From the NCBI RefSeq assembly GCF_024055795.1, contig NZ_JAMXMY010000028.1, forward strand, positions 1-64,000: a stretch of DNA of 64,000 nt. The letters are read 5' to 3'. This DNA comes from Actinoallomurus purpureus (GTDB lineage Bacteria > Actinomycetota > Actinomycetes > Streptosporangiales > Streptosporangiaceae). The notes beneath the pieces are model-generated. The model did no database searches and was not told the origin of the DNA. It worked only from the letters and a program-made list of their open reading frames with translations. Position numbers and translations under genes: made by a program. This document shows positions 17,516 to 25,369 of the stretch, in pieces; position 1 is the stretch's first letter, and each line of letters starts with the position of its first letter.

Positions 17516-20044
17516 TCACCTCGTGAAGGCCGCGACGGCGGCGTTCCAGCCGAAGCCCTGGCGGTCGAGACCGCTGGAGCCGAGCGGATAGGGCCAGGCG
17601 GGATCGGCGCCCGCGATGTCGGCGTTCTTCTGCGTCACCTTGAACTCCTTCGACAGCGGGGTGGCGGCGACCTCCGCGGCGATCGAGTCGCGCATCGCGC
17701 CCCGGGCGGCGTGCACGCCGTGCCGCGCCGCCGAGTACTCCGCGAGGTACTCCCACAAGAGCCAGCTCGCGCCGTTCTGGTACCAGCCGGCCGGCTCACC
17801 GAGCCCGATGACCTTGCCGGTCTTCGGGTCGTTGGTCAGCGTCAGGAACTCGCTCGGCGGGACGGCTCCGCCGTCCTCCTTGGCGAGCACCTTCATCCCG
17901 TACGGTGTCCGCTCCTGCGCGGCGAAGGTCCGCCGCACCATCGTGTCGGTGAGCAGCGGCCGGCCGAACAGGTACAGCGACAGGGCGTCGCCGGCCAGGA
18001 CGTCCGGGGACTTGAAGTCCTTGGTCGACAGCCAGCGCACGTAACCGAGGTGGTCGTCGTACAGCCTGCGGTAGACGCCGGTCGCGGCGGTGATCTCCGC
18101 GTCGCCGACGTCCGCGCCGAGACTCTTGGCGGCGCGCAGCGCGACGACGTACAGGCCCTGGTCGTACGCGTTGACCGCCCCGGTCGGGAACAGGTAGCCG
18201 TCCAGCCAGGAGTCGGGGGTGATCTGGAAGCCGGCGTTGTCGACCGGCCCGGCGGTGACGAACGCGCCGCCGCTCACCTGGTGGGCCCGGATGTAGGACA
18301 GGACGAGGTTCGCCGTCGCGGTGTCCTTGACCGGCAGCCCCCACGTCGTCGCGTCGTGGTACATCCGGATCAGGTAGTACAGGCCGCTCTCGTCGCCGAA
18401 GAACGGCCCGCCGCCGGTGACGGGCGTGTGCCCGGCCTCGCCGCCCGACCTCGGGATCGCGCGGGTGAACTGCGCGAGCAGTTCCTTCTCGGTGTCCTTG
18501 GCGTACGGCGTGCCGTCGAGGCCGAGCGTGGTCCAGAAGCTGTCGCGCATGTACGTCGTTGCGCCGAAGTGGGCGTACTTCTGGTTGGGTGCGAGCGCCT
18601 TGACCCCGCTCGCCGTCGTCATCCGCGCCCAGTAGGCCGTCATCCGGCCGATGGTCGCGAACTCGTCCGCGGCGACCCGGCGCAGCGCCGCGGCGGAGGC
18701 GGCCTTCCCCCAGGCGGGCATCGTCCGGCCCGCCGTGCTCAGCCCGAGCGCCTCGGCGGTCGCCAGCTGAGCGCCGAGCGCGAGCCCGTACGACCCGGCG
18801 GCCGACCGGTAGAACACGCTCCGGAAGGACCGCGTCTGCCCGTCGCCGAGCACGATCGGATCGGCCTCCGTCCCGATCTGCGGGGCGGCCAGCCGGGAGC
18901 CGTCGATGACCAGGTGCGGCGCGGAGTACCCCGGCAGCGGCTCGTCCCACGTGGCGGCGCCGGCCACCCCGTAGGTGTAGGTCCCGTCGGAGGCGCCGAG
19001 GGCCGGAACCGGCGAGTCCAGCAGCGCGTCGGCCGGATTCGGGCTCTCGTACGACGTCGTCTCGCCGCCGGTCCACAGCGGCCGGCCGACCTTGAAGTCG
19101 GTGTACGGGGTGTACCAGTAGACGACCGGGCCACCGCTGGTCGCGGTCCGCACCTGCGCGTCGATCACGTTGGGGGCGACGAACCGGTAGGTCTCCGACC
19201 GCGTCACGGTGGTGGAGCCGATCTTGTCGGTGGCGCCGGAGAGGGTCAGCGTCGCCGCCGCCGGGTCGTAGTTCACCGTGGTGTAGCGGTTGGCGAGCCG
19301 GTTCGCGTCGGTGACGGGCTGCCGGGTGACCGCCCGCACCGAGGTGTTCCAGGCGAGCAGGTTCACATCGCCCGCGGCGGAGGTGCGGATCTGGAACTGC
19401 GGCGTCCGCGTGTGCTCGGGGATCGGCACGTCGAGGGTCAGCGTCTGCGGCTGCGACGTGAGCGTCACCGGCGTGCCGCCGACGTCGCGGGCGCCGTCGT
19501 AGACGTTGAGGTACACCGTGCCGGTGCCCTGCAGCGTCACCGTCGCCCGGTACGTCGTGCCGACCTTGGCGTCGGCGACCGGCACCTCGATCCAGGTGTT
19601 GTTCTCCGCGCCCGGGAGGGTCCAGCGGACGGCGGAGGCCCCGTCCGGCGCGGTGGCCTTCGTGACCGCTCCGCCGCCGGAGCCGGGGCCGCCCCAGTCG
19701 AGGTCATCGGTCGAATGCCCGAGCAGGTCGTCGCCGGTCGGTTGGTTGAGGCTGGTGCCGGGGACGGCCGTCAGGTCGTACTTGCCGGTCATGCCACGGG
19801 TGGTGACGAGCCGGGTGCCGTCATAGATCTCGGCGCGGTAGCCGCCGGTCCCGTCGCCCGCGACGGCGACGTGGAGGGCGTCGGCCGGACCGTACGACCG
19901 GGCGGCGGGCTGCGAGGCGGGCGTCGTGGAGGCGGGGGCGGGGGCGGGGGCCGCGTGTGCCGCGCTACCAGTGCCGATGATGAGGATGGTCCCCATGGCG
20001 ATCGCCATGGGCGTCGCGCCGTAAAGGCGCGGCGGTCTGGGCAT
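17516..20044 (-). CDS. secreted six-hairpin glycosidase-like protein
   Basis: 842 residues. A signal peptide (MPRPPRLYGATPMAIAMG... to AAHA) is followed by an N-terminal beta-sandwich region, a carbohydrate-binding-type module that is also present in the downstream GH59 protein, and a C-terminal alpha/alpha-barrel (about 400-842). Visible stretches are FGATTYMRDSFWTTLG, GGPFFGDESGLYYLIRMYHD, GFQITPDSWLDG and PAGWYQNGASWLLWEYL. The barrel resembles six-hairpin glycosidases, but I cannot assign a GH family or catalytic acid. The ATG at 20044 follows GGAG by seven bases. It is first gene of the operon; its stop overlaps the region in front of GH59. Confidence 0.78.
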   Translation of the reverse strand: MPRPPRLYGATPMAIAMGTILIIGTGSAAHAAPAPAPASTTPASQPAARSYGPADALHVAVAGDGTGGYRAEIYDGTRLVTTRGMTGKYDLTAVPGTSLNQPTGDDLLGHSTDDLDWGGPGSGGGAVTKATAPDGASAVRWTLPGAENNTWIEVPVADAKVGTTYRATVTLQGTGTVYLNVYDGARDVGGTPVTLTSQPQTLTLDVPIPEHTRTPQFQIRTSAAGDVNLLAWNTSVRAVTRQPVTDANRLANRYTTVNYDPAAATLTLSGATDKIGSTTVTRSETYRFVAPNVIDAQVRTATSGGPVVYWYTPYTDFKVGRPLWTGGETTSYESPNPADALLDSPVPALGASDGTYTYGVAGAATWDEPLPGYSAPHLVIDGSRLAAPQIGTEADPIVLGDGQTRSFRSVFYRSAAGSYGLALGAQLATAEALGLSTAGRTMPAWGKAASAAALRRVAADEFATIGRMTAYWARMTTASGVKALAPNQKYAHFGATTYMRDSFWTTLGLDGTPYAKDTEKELLAQFTRAIPRSGGEAGHTPVTGGGPFFGDESGLYYLIRMYHDATTWGLPVKDTATANLVLSYIRAHQVSGGAFVTAGPVDNAGFQITPDSWLDGYLFPTGAVNAYDQGLYVVALRAAKSLGADVGDAEITAATGVYRRLYDDHLGYVRWLSTKDFKSPDVLAGDALSLYLFGRPLLTDTMVRRTFAAQERTPYGMKVLAKEDGGAVPPSEFLTLTNDPKTGKVIGLGEPAGWYQNGASWLLWEYLAEYSAARHGVHAARGAMRDSIAAEVAATPLSKEFKVTQKNADIAGADPAWPYPLGSSGLDRQGFGWNAAVAAFTR

Positions 20045-20087
20045 GCAATTCTCCAGGGCCACAGTGGTTTCGGGCGGGGGCACCGAT

Positions 20088-20099
20088 GACAACGTTGTC
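20088..20099. promoter_or_regulatory. LacI-family operator before the glycosidase operon
   Basis: GACAACGTTGTC is a perfect 12-bp palindrome centred 50 bp upstream of the first start codon. It has the central CG step and half-site typical of LacI/GalR operators that control actinomycete sugar-hydrolase genes. The cognate LacI regulator is not in the window. Inference: the operon is repressed until a saccharide inducer is present. Confidence 0.7.
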
Positions 20100-20220
20100 G
20101 CGGTGACGTGAGTCTGAGTGGCTCTGGTGACTGATGTCAAGAGTTGTTGCTTTTTGTGGCTTTTACGCCGAGCTGTCGGAGTCCGAGCCTCCGCGCGCAG
20201 TCGTCACGCCGTGAAGGGGG

Positions 20221-22836
20221 TCATGCAGTGAAGGGGGTCATCGGCGGCAGGGGAAGAGCCGTCTCGCCGCCCTGGCGGGCGAGCCGGCGGAAGAAGCCCA
20301 GAATCCCGGCCAGCCCGGTCGACAGAGAGGCGGCACCGGCCCCACCTGGATCCTTGACGAAGACCGGGTGGTCGACCGGACCGGCGCTGCGCAGCAGCAT
20401 CTGCACGGCGACGGCGCGTGCGGCGTCCCAGCGCCGCGGATCCCCGTCGTGAACGGCGAGATCGATGAGGGCGTCGCCGATGCCGGCCGCGCCGCAGCAC
20501 TGGTCGAGCACGCCGATCCGGGGCAGGGAGAGCTCCATCGCCGCGCCGGCCTCCCTGGCGAGGTCGGTCAGAGCCGGGTCGTCGAGCGCCGCGCCCGTGT
20601 GGAGCAGCGTGCGCGCGATGCCGGCCAGGCCCCGGCACCAGGAGAAGGCGAGAGGCGGCGCGGATCCTTCGCGCGCCCGCCGTACCCATGATCCGGCATA
20701 CTCGGACAGCCGCTCGGCGCGCTTGGCGGCCTCCGTCAGCAGACGCTGGTCGCCGGTGCGCTCACCGACACTGATCAGCAGTTCGATCGCGCCCGCGTCG
20801 CCGCGCGCCAGCCCCGCGTAAGGGTCGACAGGGTCCCGATCGCGGGGCCTGTCGCCGTCGGCCGTCGAGCCGAGTCCACCGTCCTCCATGACGGACTCCA
20901 CGCACCGACGGACGACGGCACGATGAGCGGGGTCACCGTCCTGCTCCGACAGCAGAAGGTGGCCGATCCCGACACCGGCGGCCCCGGCGATCAGGTCGAG
21001 CCCTTCCGGCTCCCACTCCGCATCCGGGATGCGGGCGCCGAGGTGACCGTCGGGAAGCTCGATGCCGTGGTCGCGCGCCCGGCTCAGGAAGACGTCGATA
21101 CCCGTCCGGCCGTGGAACAACCCCGGCGGCAGGTGAGGTGCGGCGTGCGCGGTGGCTGCCGCAAGATCGTGCAGGGAATCCGCGACACCCGGCTCGCCCA
21201 GGTGCTCCAGGAGCTCGAGGCCGATGCCCGCCATCCCGCGGTGGACCTCGGCGCTGCGCGGCCCCAGAGTGCCGGTCAGGATTCCGCGCGCCTGGCCGAG
21301 CAGATCGGCGAGAAGGTTCCCGGCGACGTCCGCGGCGAGTTCGGGGGTGACGCTCGGCGGCGCGGGCAGGAACCCGACCCGTTTCACCTTCTCCTCGCTC
21401 GGGGGCCGCGCGGAGATCTCTTCCGCCGCGAGCCGCCGCAGTGCGCGCCGGGCGGTGTCGTCGCCGCCGAGCAGGTCCACGATGATGCTGATCATCCCGG
21501 TCGGTTCCTCGCCGTAGGCGAACCGGATCGTCTGGAGCGCGCGCCGGCGGGGCAGCTGGACGTCGTCTCCCAGCGTGACCGGGCGCAGGTACGACGTCGC
21601 GAACAGCAGCGTCATCGCGAGGGCGTGAAGATCATCGGTGTCCCGCGGCGGCTCGCCGCGCCGCTGCCGCGGCGGCGCGTAGCCCTCGGTCCCTCCGGGA
21701 ATGTGCAGGCCGTCGTAGCTCGCCACCCCGAAGTCGATAACGCTGACCCGGCCGCGGTCGATCACCACGTTCCTCGGCGTGAGGTCGCGCATGACGATGC
21801 CGCGCGCATGAAGATCGAGGAGAATCTCAGCAAGTCGCCTACCGAGCCGTTCGAGGGAACGCCCGTCGCCGGCACCATGATGCGACCCGAGCGGATACGG
21901 GCCGTTACGGGCGACGTCCTCGGCGAGATTGATCGGGCCGACGTCAGAGGTCACCAAGAACTCGTCCTGGCCGTGCCGGAAGTGATCCAGAAATCGCGGA
22001 ACACCGGGGCGGCCTTCGAGGATTTGCAGGACACGGCGTTCGTTGCGCAGGCGCATCCGGATGTCGCCCGAGGCCGCGTGTTCGTCCACCAGAGCGCGCG
22101 CCTGTTTGACCACGACGTTCATCCCATCGCGCTGATCGACGGCGCGATAGACGTTGCCGCGCGCGGATTCGTAGATCCCCGCGACGACCCGGTAGTGGTG
22201 GCCGAGAACCGTCGGTTCCGTCAGAGCGGTCTCTTCATCCGCACGCCGGCCGGTGAACGGATCGACGGCCCAGGACGGCTGCTCGTACCGAAGACCGGCA
22301 AGCCCCTCGAACTCTTCGCCGCCGGGCCCGTCGATCCGGGCGACGAACCGTCCCCGCGCGCCGGAATCCTCTGGCTGCTTGAAAGGACCGTAGCGGTAAT
22401 ACACGGGTGCGTCCTGGTCCACCCGTCGGTCGCTGAGCACTCGCGGACCCTGGTGGCCGCGCAGGAGCTCGGCCAGCTCAAGGCCCAGCTCACGGAGGCG
22501 TCGCTGGTCCGGATAGATCGTGAACGCCTTGCCGACGGTCGCTGGAGAGTCGTACCCGTTGTTCAACCTGTCGAGCACCCGGCGCGAGCGCGCGAGCTTG
22601 AACACACACCCCGCAGCGAGCAACCGGGGAAGAAGTCTCTCCACCAGCGCGGCGAAGGCCGCCGACCGGGAGGAGACATGCAGTTTCCAGCCGTGCTCGG
22701 GCAACGGGGCACCGTCGGGAAATACCGTCAGCCACGTCGGTCCGACGTGAACGCTATGGCCGGTCCGCGCATGCTCCCTGACGATTTTTTCGATGGCGTC
22801 GGAGTCTCTTCCCTCCATGTCAGACACCACTTTCAT
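20221..22836 (-). CDS. lanL: class III/IV lanthipeptide synthetase (lyase-kinase-cyclase), zinc-ligand type
   Basis: 871 residues in three domains. A SpvC-like phospho-lyase region spans about 25-190. A Ser/Thr kinase domain (about 215-460) has VVVKQA (Lys244), the catalytic loop MRDLTPRN (Asp351, Asn356) and VIDFG (Asp368). A LanC-like cyclase (about 500-855) follows. Class III enzymes lack cyclase zinc ligands; here Cys733 in SWCRG and Cys780-Cys781 in DQCCG are present, as in class IV, with the CCG form in place of CHG. Expected chemistry: phosphorylation and elimination of Ser/Thr in a leader-bearing peptide, then cyclisation. It lies 30 bp downstream of the precursor gene on the same strand. 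The ribosome site is weak, so the exact start is uncertain. Confidence 0.9.
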   Translation of the reverse strand: MKVVSDMEGRDSDAIEKIVREHARTGHSVHVGPTWLTVFPDGAPLPEHGWKLHVSSRSAAFAALVERLLPRLLAAGCVFKLARSRRVLDRLNNGYDSPATVGKAFTIYPDQRRLRELGLELAELLRGHQGPRVLSDRRVDQDAPVYYRYGPFKQPEDSGARGRFVARIDGPGGEEFEGLAGLRYEQPSWAVDPFTGRRADEETALTEPTVLGHHYRVVAGIYESARGNVYRAVDQRDGMNVVVKQARALVDEHAASGDIRMRLRNERRVLQILEGRPGVPRFLDHFRHGQDEFLVTSDVGPINLAEDVARNGPYPLGSHHGAGDGRSLERLGRRLAEILLDLHARGIVMRDLTPRNVVIDRGRVSVIDFGVASYDGLHIPGGTEGYAPPRQRRGEPPRDTDDLHALAMTLLFATSYLRPVTLGDDVQLPRRRALQTIRFAYGEEPTGMISIIVDLLGGDDTARRALRRLAAEEISARPPSEEKVKRVGFLPAPPSVTPELAADVAGNLLADLLGQARGILTGTLGPRSAEVHRGMAGIGLELLEHLGEPGVADSLHDLAAATAHAAPHLPPGLFHGRTGIDVFLSRARDHGIELPDGHLGARIPDAEWEPEGLDLIAGAAGVGIGHLLLSEQDGDPAHRAVVRRCVESVMEDGGLGSTADGDRPRDRDPVDPYAGLARGDAGAIELLISVGERTGDQRLLTEAAKRAERLSEYAGSWVRRAREGSAPPLAFSWCRGLAGIARTLLHTGAALDDPALTDLAREAGAAMELSLPRIGVLDQCCGAAGIGDALIDLAVHDGDPRRWDAARAVAVQMLLRSAGPVDHPVFVKDPGGAGAASLSTGLAGILGFFRRLARQGGETALPLPPMTPFTA

Positions 22837-22866
22837 AACGCCAGGGGAGCATGCGCGGACCTCTCT

Positions 22867-23070
22867 CTAGGAGTTCGACACGGCCTCGGCGGCGGGCCAG
22901 GTGCTGTCACCGGGCCAGGTGCTGTCACCCGCCATCGACCAGGTGCTGTCACCGGGCCAGGTGCTGTCGCCGTGCGTCCGCCCGGTGAAGCCGACGGCCG
23001 GCTCCATCACGTCGGTTCCCGCTTCGCGGGGCTCCAGATCAAGCAGTTCGGTCAACGTGACTCCCTCCAC
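22867..23070 (-). CDS. cysteine-free RiPP precursor with four GDSTW repeats
   Basis: 67 codons from the GTG at 23070. A TTG at 23055, preceded by GGAGGGA, is the better start and leaves 62 residues beginning (M)TELLDLEPREAGTD. That N-terminus resembles class III lanthipeptide leaders with their LLDLQ-type box. In 67-residue numbering the core holds GDSTW at 34-38, 40-44, 48-52 and 54-58, as GDSTWP-GDSTWSMA-GDSTWP-GDSTWP, then AAEAVSNS. Eight repeat Ser/Thr residues are available for dehydration, but there is no Cys, so no lanthionine or labionin can form. Its position 30 bp upstream of the synthetase makes it the likely substrate. Confidence 0.82.
   Translation of the reverse strand: MEGVTLTELLDLEPREAGTDVMEPAVGFTGRTHGDSTWPGDSTWSMAGDSTWPGDSTWPAAEAVSNS
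22897..22971. repeat. tandem DNA repeats encoding the RiPP core
   Basis: The 12-mer CCAGGTGCTGTC occurs at 22897-22908, 22915-22926, 22939-22950 and 22957-22968 (spacing 18, 24, 18). At a higher level, a 33-bp block at 22897-22929 recurs at 22939-22971 with one mismatch, an offset of 42 bp or exactly 14 codons. The pattern fits a duplication of a GDSTW pair after a first duplication of the single motif. Confidence 0.9.
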
Positions 23071-23409
23071 GTCGGCGCCGTGTGGCGCCTCGTATGATCT
23101 TGCTCTGTATAGCGCACGATGATCTTCGCCTCAATCCTTGATTTCGGAACGCCGATATGCGGTCGTCATCGACCTCCGTCACGGTGACCATCGGCACCCA
23201 AAAACACCCGTGCGCACCGCGCATTCCGCGAAAAAAAGCCGCTACCCCCATCCGAACGCCGGTGCTGTCGGTACACAACCGATGGAATACTCGATCAACG
23301 ACCATGCCGCGCCGGATTCGTTCGATTCCAGCGCCCCGGCGGCGGCGTTCGCCGAACGTTTCCCCCTCGTTCAGCAAACCTGATGGTGAACGCGGTCACG
23401 CGGGCCGCG
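23071..23409. other. intergenic region upstream of the RiPP operon
   Basis: 339 bp, AT-richer than average, between the LysR gene and the precursor; both are read on the minus strand. The operon promoter should lie here. Minus-strand TATACA-like sequence near 23100 is a candidate -10, without a secure -35. Short open frames on either strand lack ribosome sites and were not accepted as genes. Confidence 0.45.
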
Positions 23410-24282
23410 TCAGCCGCGGGACTTGGCGAAGGCCAGGAAGTCGCGGGCGAGGGGAGTGAGGGCGCGGCGGGCGTGCACCAGACCGATGGTCGCGGTGATG
23501 GGCGGCATGAACGACCGGACCGCGACGCCGTCGACGGCCTCGACCTGGTTGCGGTACCAGAGCAGGGAGCCGCGGCCGGCGCGTACCGAGGGGAGCCAGG
23601 AGCCGCGATCGTCGGACTCGACCGCGGCGACCGGCTCGACGCCGAGGCGGCCCAGTAGCGCGTCGAGCTCGGCCCGCCGGGGACCGCCGCGCGCGGGCAT
23701 TATCAACCGCATGCCCCCGAGCGCGGCGATCGGGACCGGCTCGCGGATGTTGAGGGCGGGCGGCGAGATCAGGACGATCTCCCGCTGCTCGATGGGGTGC
23801 GCGGCGAGGTCCCCGGGCACCGGCAGGTCGGTCAGGGCGAGGTCGGCGCGGCCGTCCCTGATGACCGCGCCGATCGCGTCGCGGCCCTCGCAGCGGATCA
23901 CCCGGACCCGTACGGCCTGCTGGTCGCGGGCGAACTCCGGCAGGAGGCGCGCGGTCAGCTCCGGCTCGAGGGTCAGGGTCGAGGCGACCCGCAGCTCCCC
24001 CGCCCTCCCGCCCGCGCGGCCACCGGGAGGGACGGAGGAGACCGCCGTGATGGCGTCGACGGCGCGCAGAGCGTCGCGGGCGTACCGCACGATCTGCTCA
24101 CCGGTGTCGGTGAGCGCGACGCCGCGGCCGACGCGCGCGAACAGCTCGACGCCGAGCTCCCGCTCCAGGTCCCGGATCGCCCGCGACAGCGCGGGCTGCG
24201 CGACGAAGAGAGCCTGCGCCGCCGCGGTCATCGTCCCGTGGTCGGCTGTCGCGACGACATAGCGCAGCTGCCGCAGATTCAT
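23410..24282 (-). CDS. LysR-family transcriptional regulator
   Basis: 290 residues. The N-terminal winged helix-turn-helix is MNLRQLRYVVATADHGTMTAAAQALFVAQPALSRAIRDLE, the canonical LysR layout, followed by a substrate-binding domain with VRVIRCEGRD and LALTDLPVPG. The ATG at 24282 is preferred; an upstream ATG at 24300 adds six residues. It is read in the same direction as the RiPP genes, but 340 bp separate it from the precursor, so control of that operon is possible and not shown. The effector is unknown. Confidence 0.9.
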   Translation of the reverse strand: MNLRQLRYVVATADHGTMTAAAQALFVAQPALSRAIRDLERELGVELFARVGRGVALTDTGEQIVRYARDALRAVDAITAVSSVPPGGRAGGRAGELRVASTLTLEPELTARLLPEFARDQQAVRVRVIRCEGRDAIGAVIRDGRADLALTDLPVPGDLAAHPIEQREIVLISPPALNIREPVPIAALGGMRLIMPARGGPRRAELDALLGRLGVEPVAAVESDDRGSWLPSVRAGRGSLLWYRNQVEAVDGVAVRSFMPPITATIGLVHARRALTPLARDFLAFAKSRG

Positions 24283-24430
24283 GCCACGACGGTATGACAA
24301 CGCGCCGGATTGGTCGTTGACATAGCCGGAATTGGCCTGGACATCCTGGTTGGCGGATGTTTTCTCCGCTCGGTCAGATGATCACCTAAAAGGCGTCCGC
24401 CATGGGCTCCTTTTCGTCGGCCATCGCCCG

Positions 24431-25369
24431 TCACGGCAGCTCCGCGCCGTAGACCCGCTTGACGACGTCGAGGTGCTGCCAGGTCTCCCCGACCCACACG
24501 CCGGGGACCGCACGGACCGCCTCCAGGGTGCTCAGGAGGACGTCGCGGGAGGTGGCGTCGATGCCGCACAGAAGGTCGTGACGGCCGAATCCGGTCACCA
24601 CGTAGTTGACGCCGGGCAGCGCCGCGATCCGCGACGCGGCCGCGCCGATGTCGGAGGACACCCGCACGCCCAGCCCGGCGAGCTCGCCGGAGCCGAGGGC
24701 CTGGGAGTCGACGATGCCGGTCACGTGGATGATCCCGGAGCGCATCAGGCGCACCGCGCGGGCCCGCGTCGCCGCCTGGGAGAGTCCCACGACCTCGGCC
24801 AGCCTCGTGTACGGCGTGCGGCCGTCGCGGGTCAGCTCCCGCAGCAGCCGCCAGTCGATCTCATCCAGGGACACGTCGGGCAACTCGGTGACGACCGAGT
24901 GCGCGTCCTTCACCACGGTCGTCACGCGGAACACCTCGATGCCACGGACTCCGGGCAGCGACCGCACCGCGTCGACCTCTTCGACGAGGGCCGCGTCGTC
25001 GCGTACGCGCAGCTCCGCGACCACGGGATGCGCTCCGGCGGCCATGGCGGCGAACCACGCGGCGGCCCTTCGCGCGACGGCGTCGGCGACCTGCCGCGCC
25101 GGACCGTCGACGTCAATCGCCAGATGACCGATCGCTCCGGTCCCGACCACCGACGCATGCACGATTCCCACCACACGCACGATCCCCGAATCGAGGAGGT
25201 GCTGTACGCGCGTGCGCACGGCCGTGCGGGACAGCCCTACACGGTCGGCGAGCGCCTGGAAGGTGGCCCTCCCATCCCGCTGCAGCTCGCGTACGAGCAC
25301 GGCGTCGACCGCATCGAGCACGGGGTTCCTCCTCGGGATGTATGGTCCTGCAGTTGTTTGCATGATCAT
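24431..25369 (-). CDS. Lrp/AsnC-family regulator with two tandem AsnC units
   Basis: 312 residues with a duplicated architecture. A first HTH (VLVRELQRDGRATFQALADRVGLSRTAVRTRV) and RAM-like domain are followed by a second HTH (DWRLLRELTRDGRTPYTRLAEVVGLSQAATRAR) and RAM domain ending TWQHLDVVKRVYGAELP. Standard Lrp proteins have one unit of about 150 residues; the double form recurs in actinobacteria. The start is ATG at 25369 or 25363; neither has a strong SD. The ligand is probably an amino acid or related small molecule. Confidence 0.87.
   Translation of the reverse strand: MIMQTTAGPYIPRRNPVLDAVDAVLVRELQRDGRATFQALADRVGLSRTAVRTRVQHLLDSGIVRVVGIVHASVVGTGAIGHLAIDVDGPARQVADAVARRAAAWFAAMAAGAHPVVAELRVRDDAALVEEVDAVRSLPGVRGIEVFRVTTVVKDAHSVVTELPDVSLDEIDWRLLRELTRDGRTPYTRLAEVVGLSQAATRARAVRLMRSGIIHVTGIVDSQALGSGELAGLGVRVSSDIGAAASRIAALPGVNYVVTGFGRHDLLCGIDATSRDVLLSTLEAVRAVPGVWVGETWQHLDVVKRVYGAELP

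Noticed and set aside
14922-17591. Plus-strand frame of 889 codons opposite the GH59 gene
   Set aside because: Antisense shadow; the minus strand has signal peptide, catalytic residues and lectin repeats. The same holds for 17711-20089, 20923-23097, 30531-32402 and 32597-35464.
22897-22971. Short tandem repeats considered as a CRISPR or non-coding satellite
   Set aside because: The repeats are in frame, encode GDSTW, have no unique spacers and lie inside a gene next to a lanthipeptide synthetase.
23138-23383. 81-codon plus-strand frame between LysR and the RiPP precursor, considered as a second precursor
   Set aside because: No ribosome site, no leader-like box, no repeated or Ser/Thr/Cys-rich core, and opposite orientation to the synthetase.
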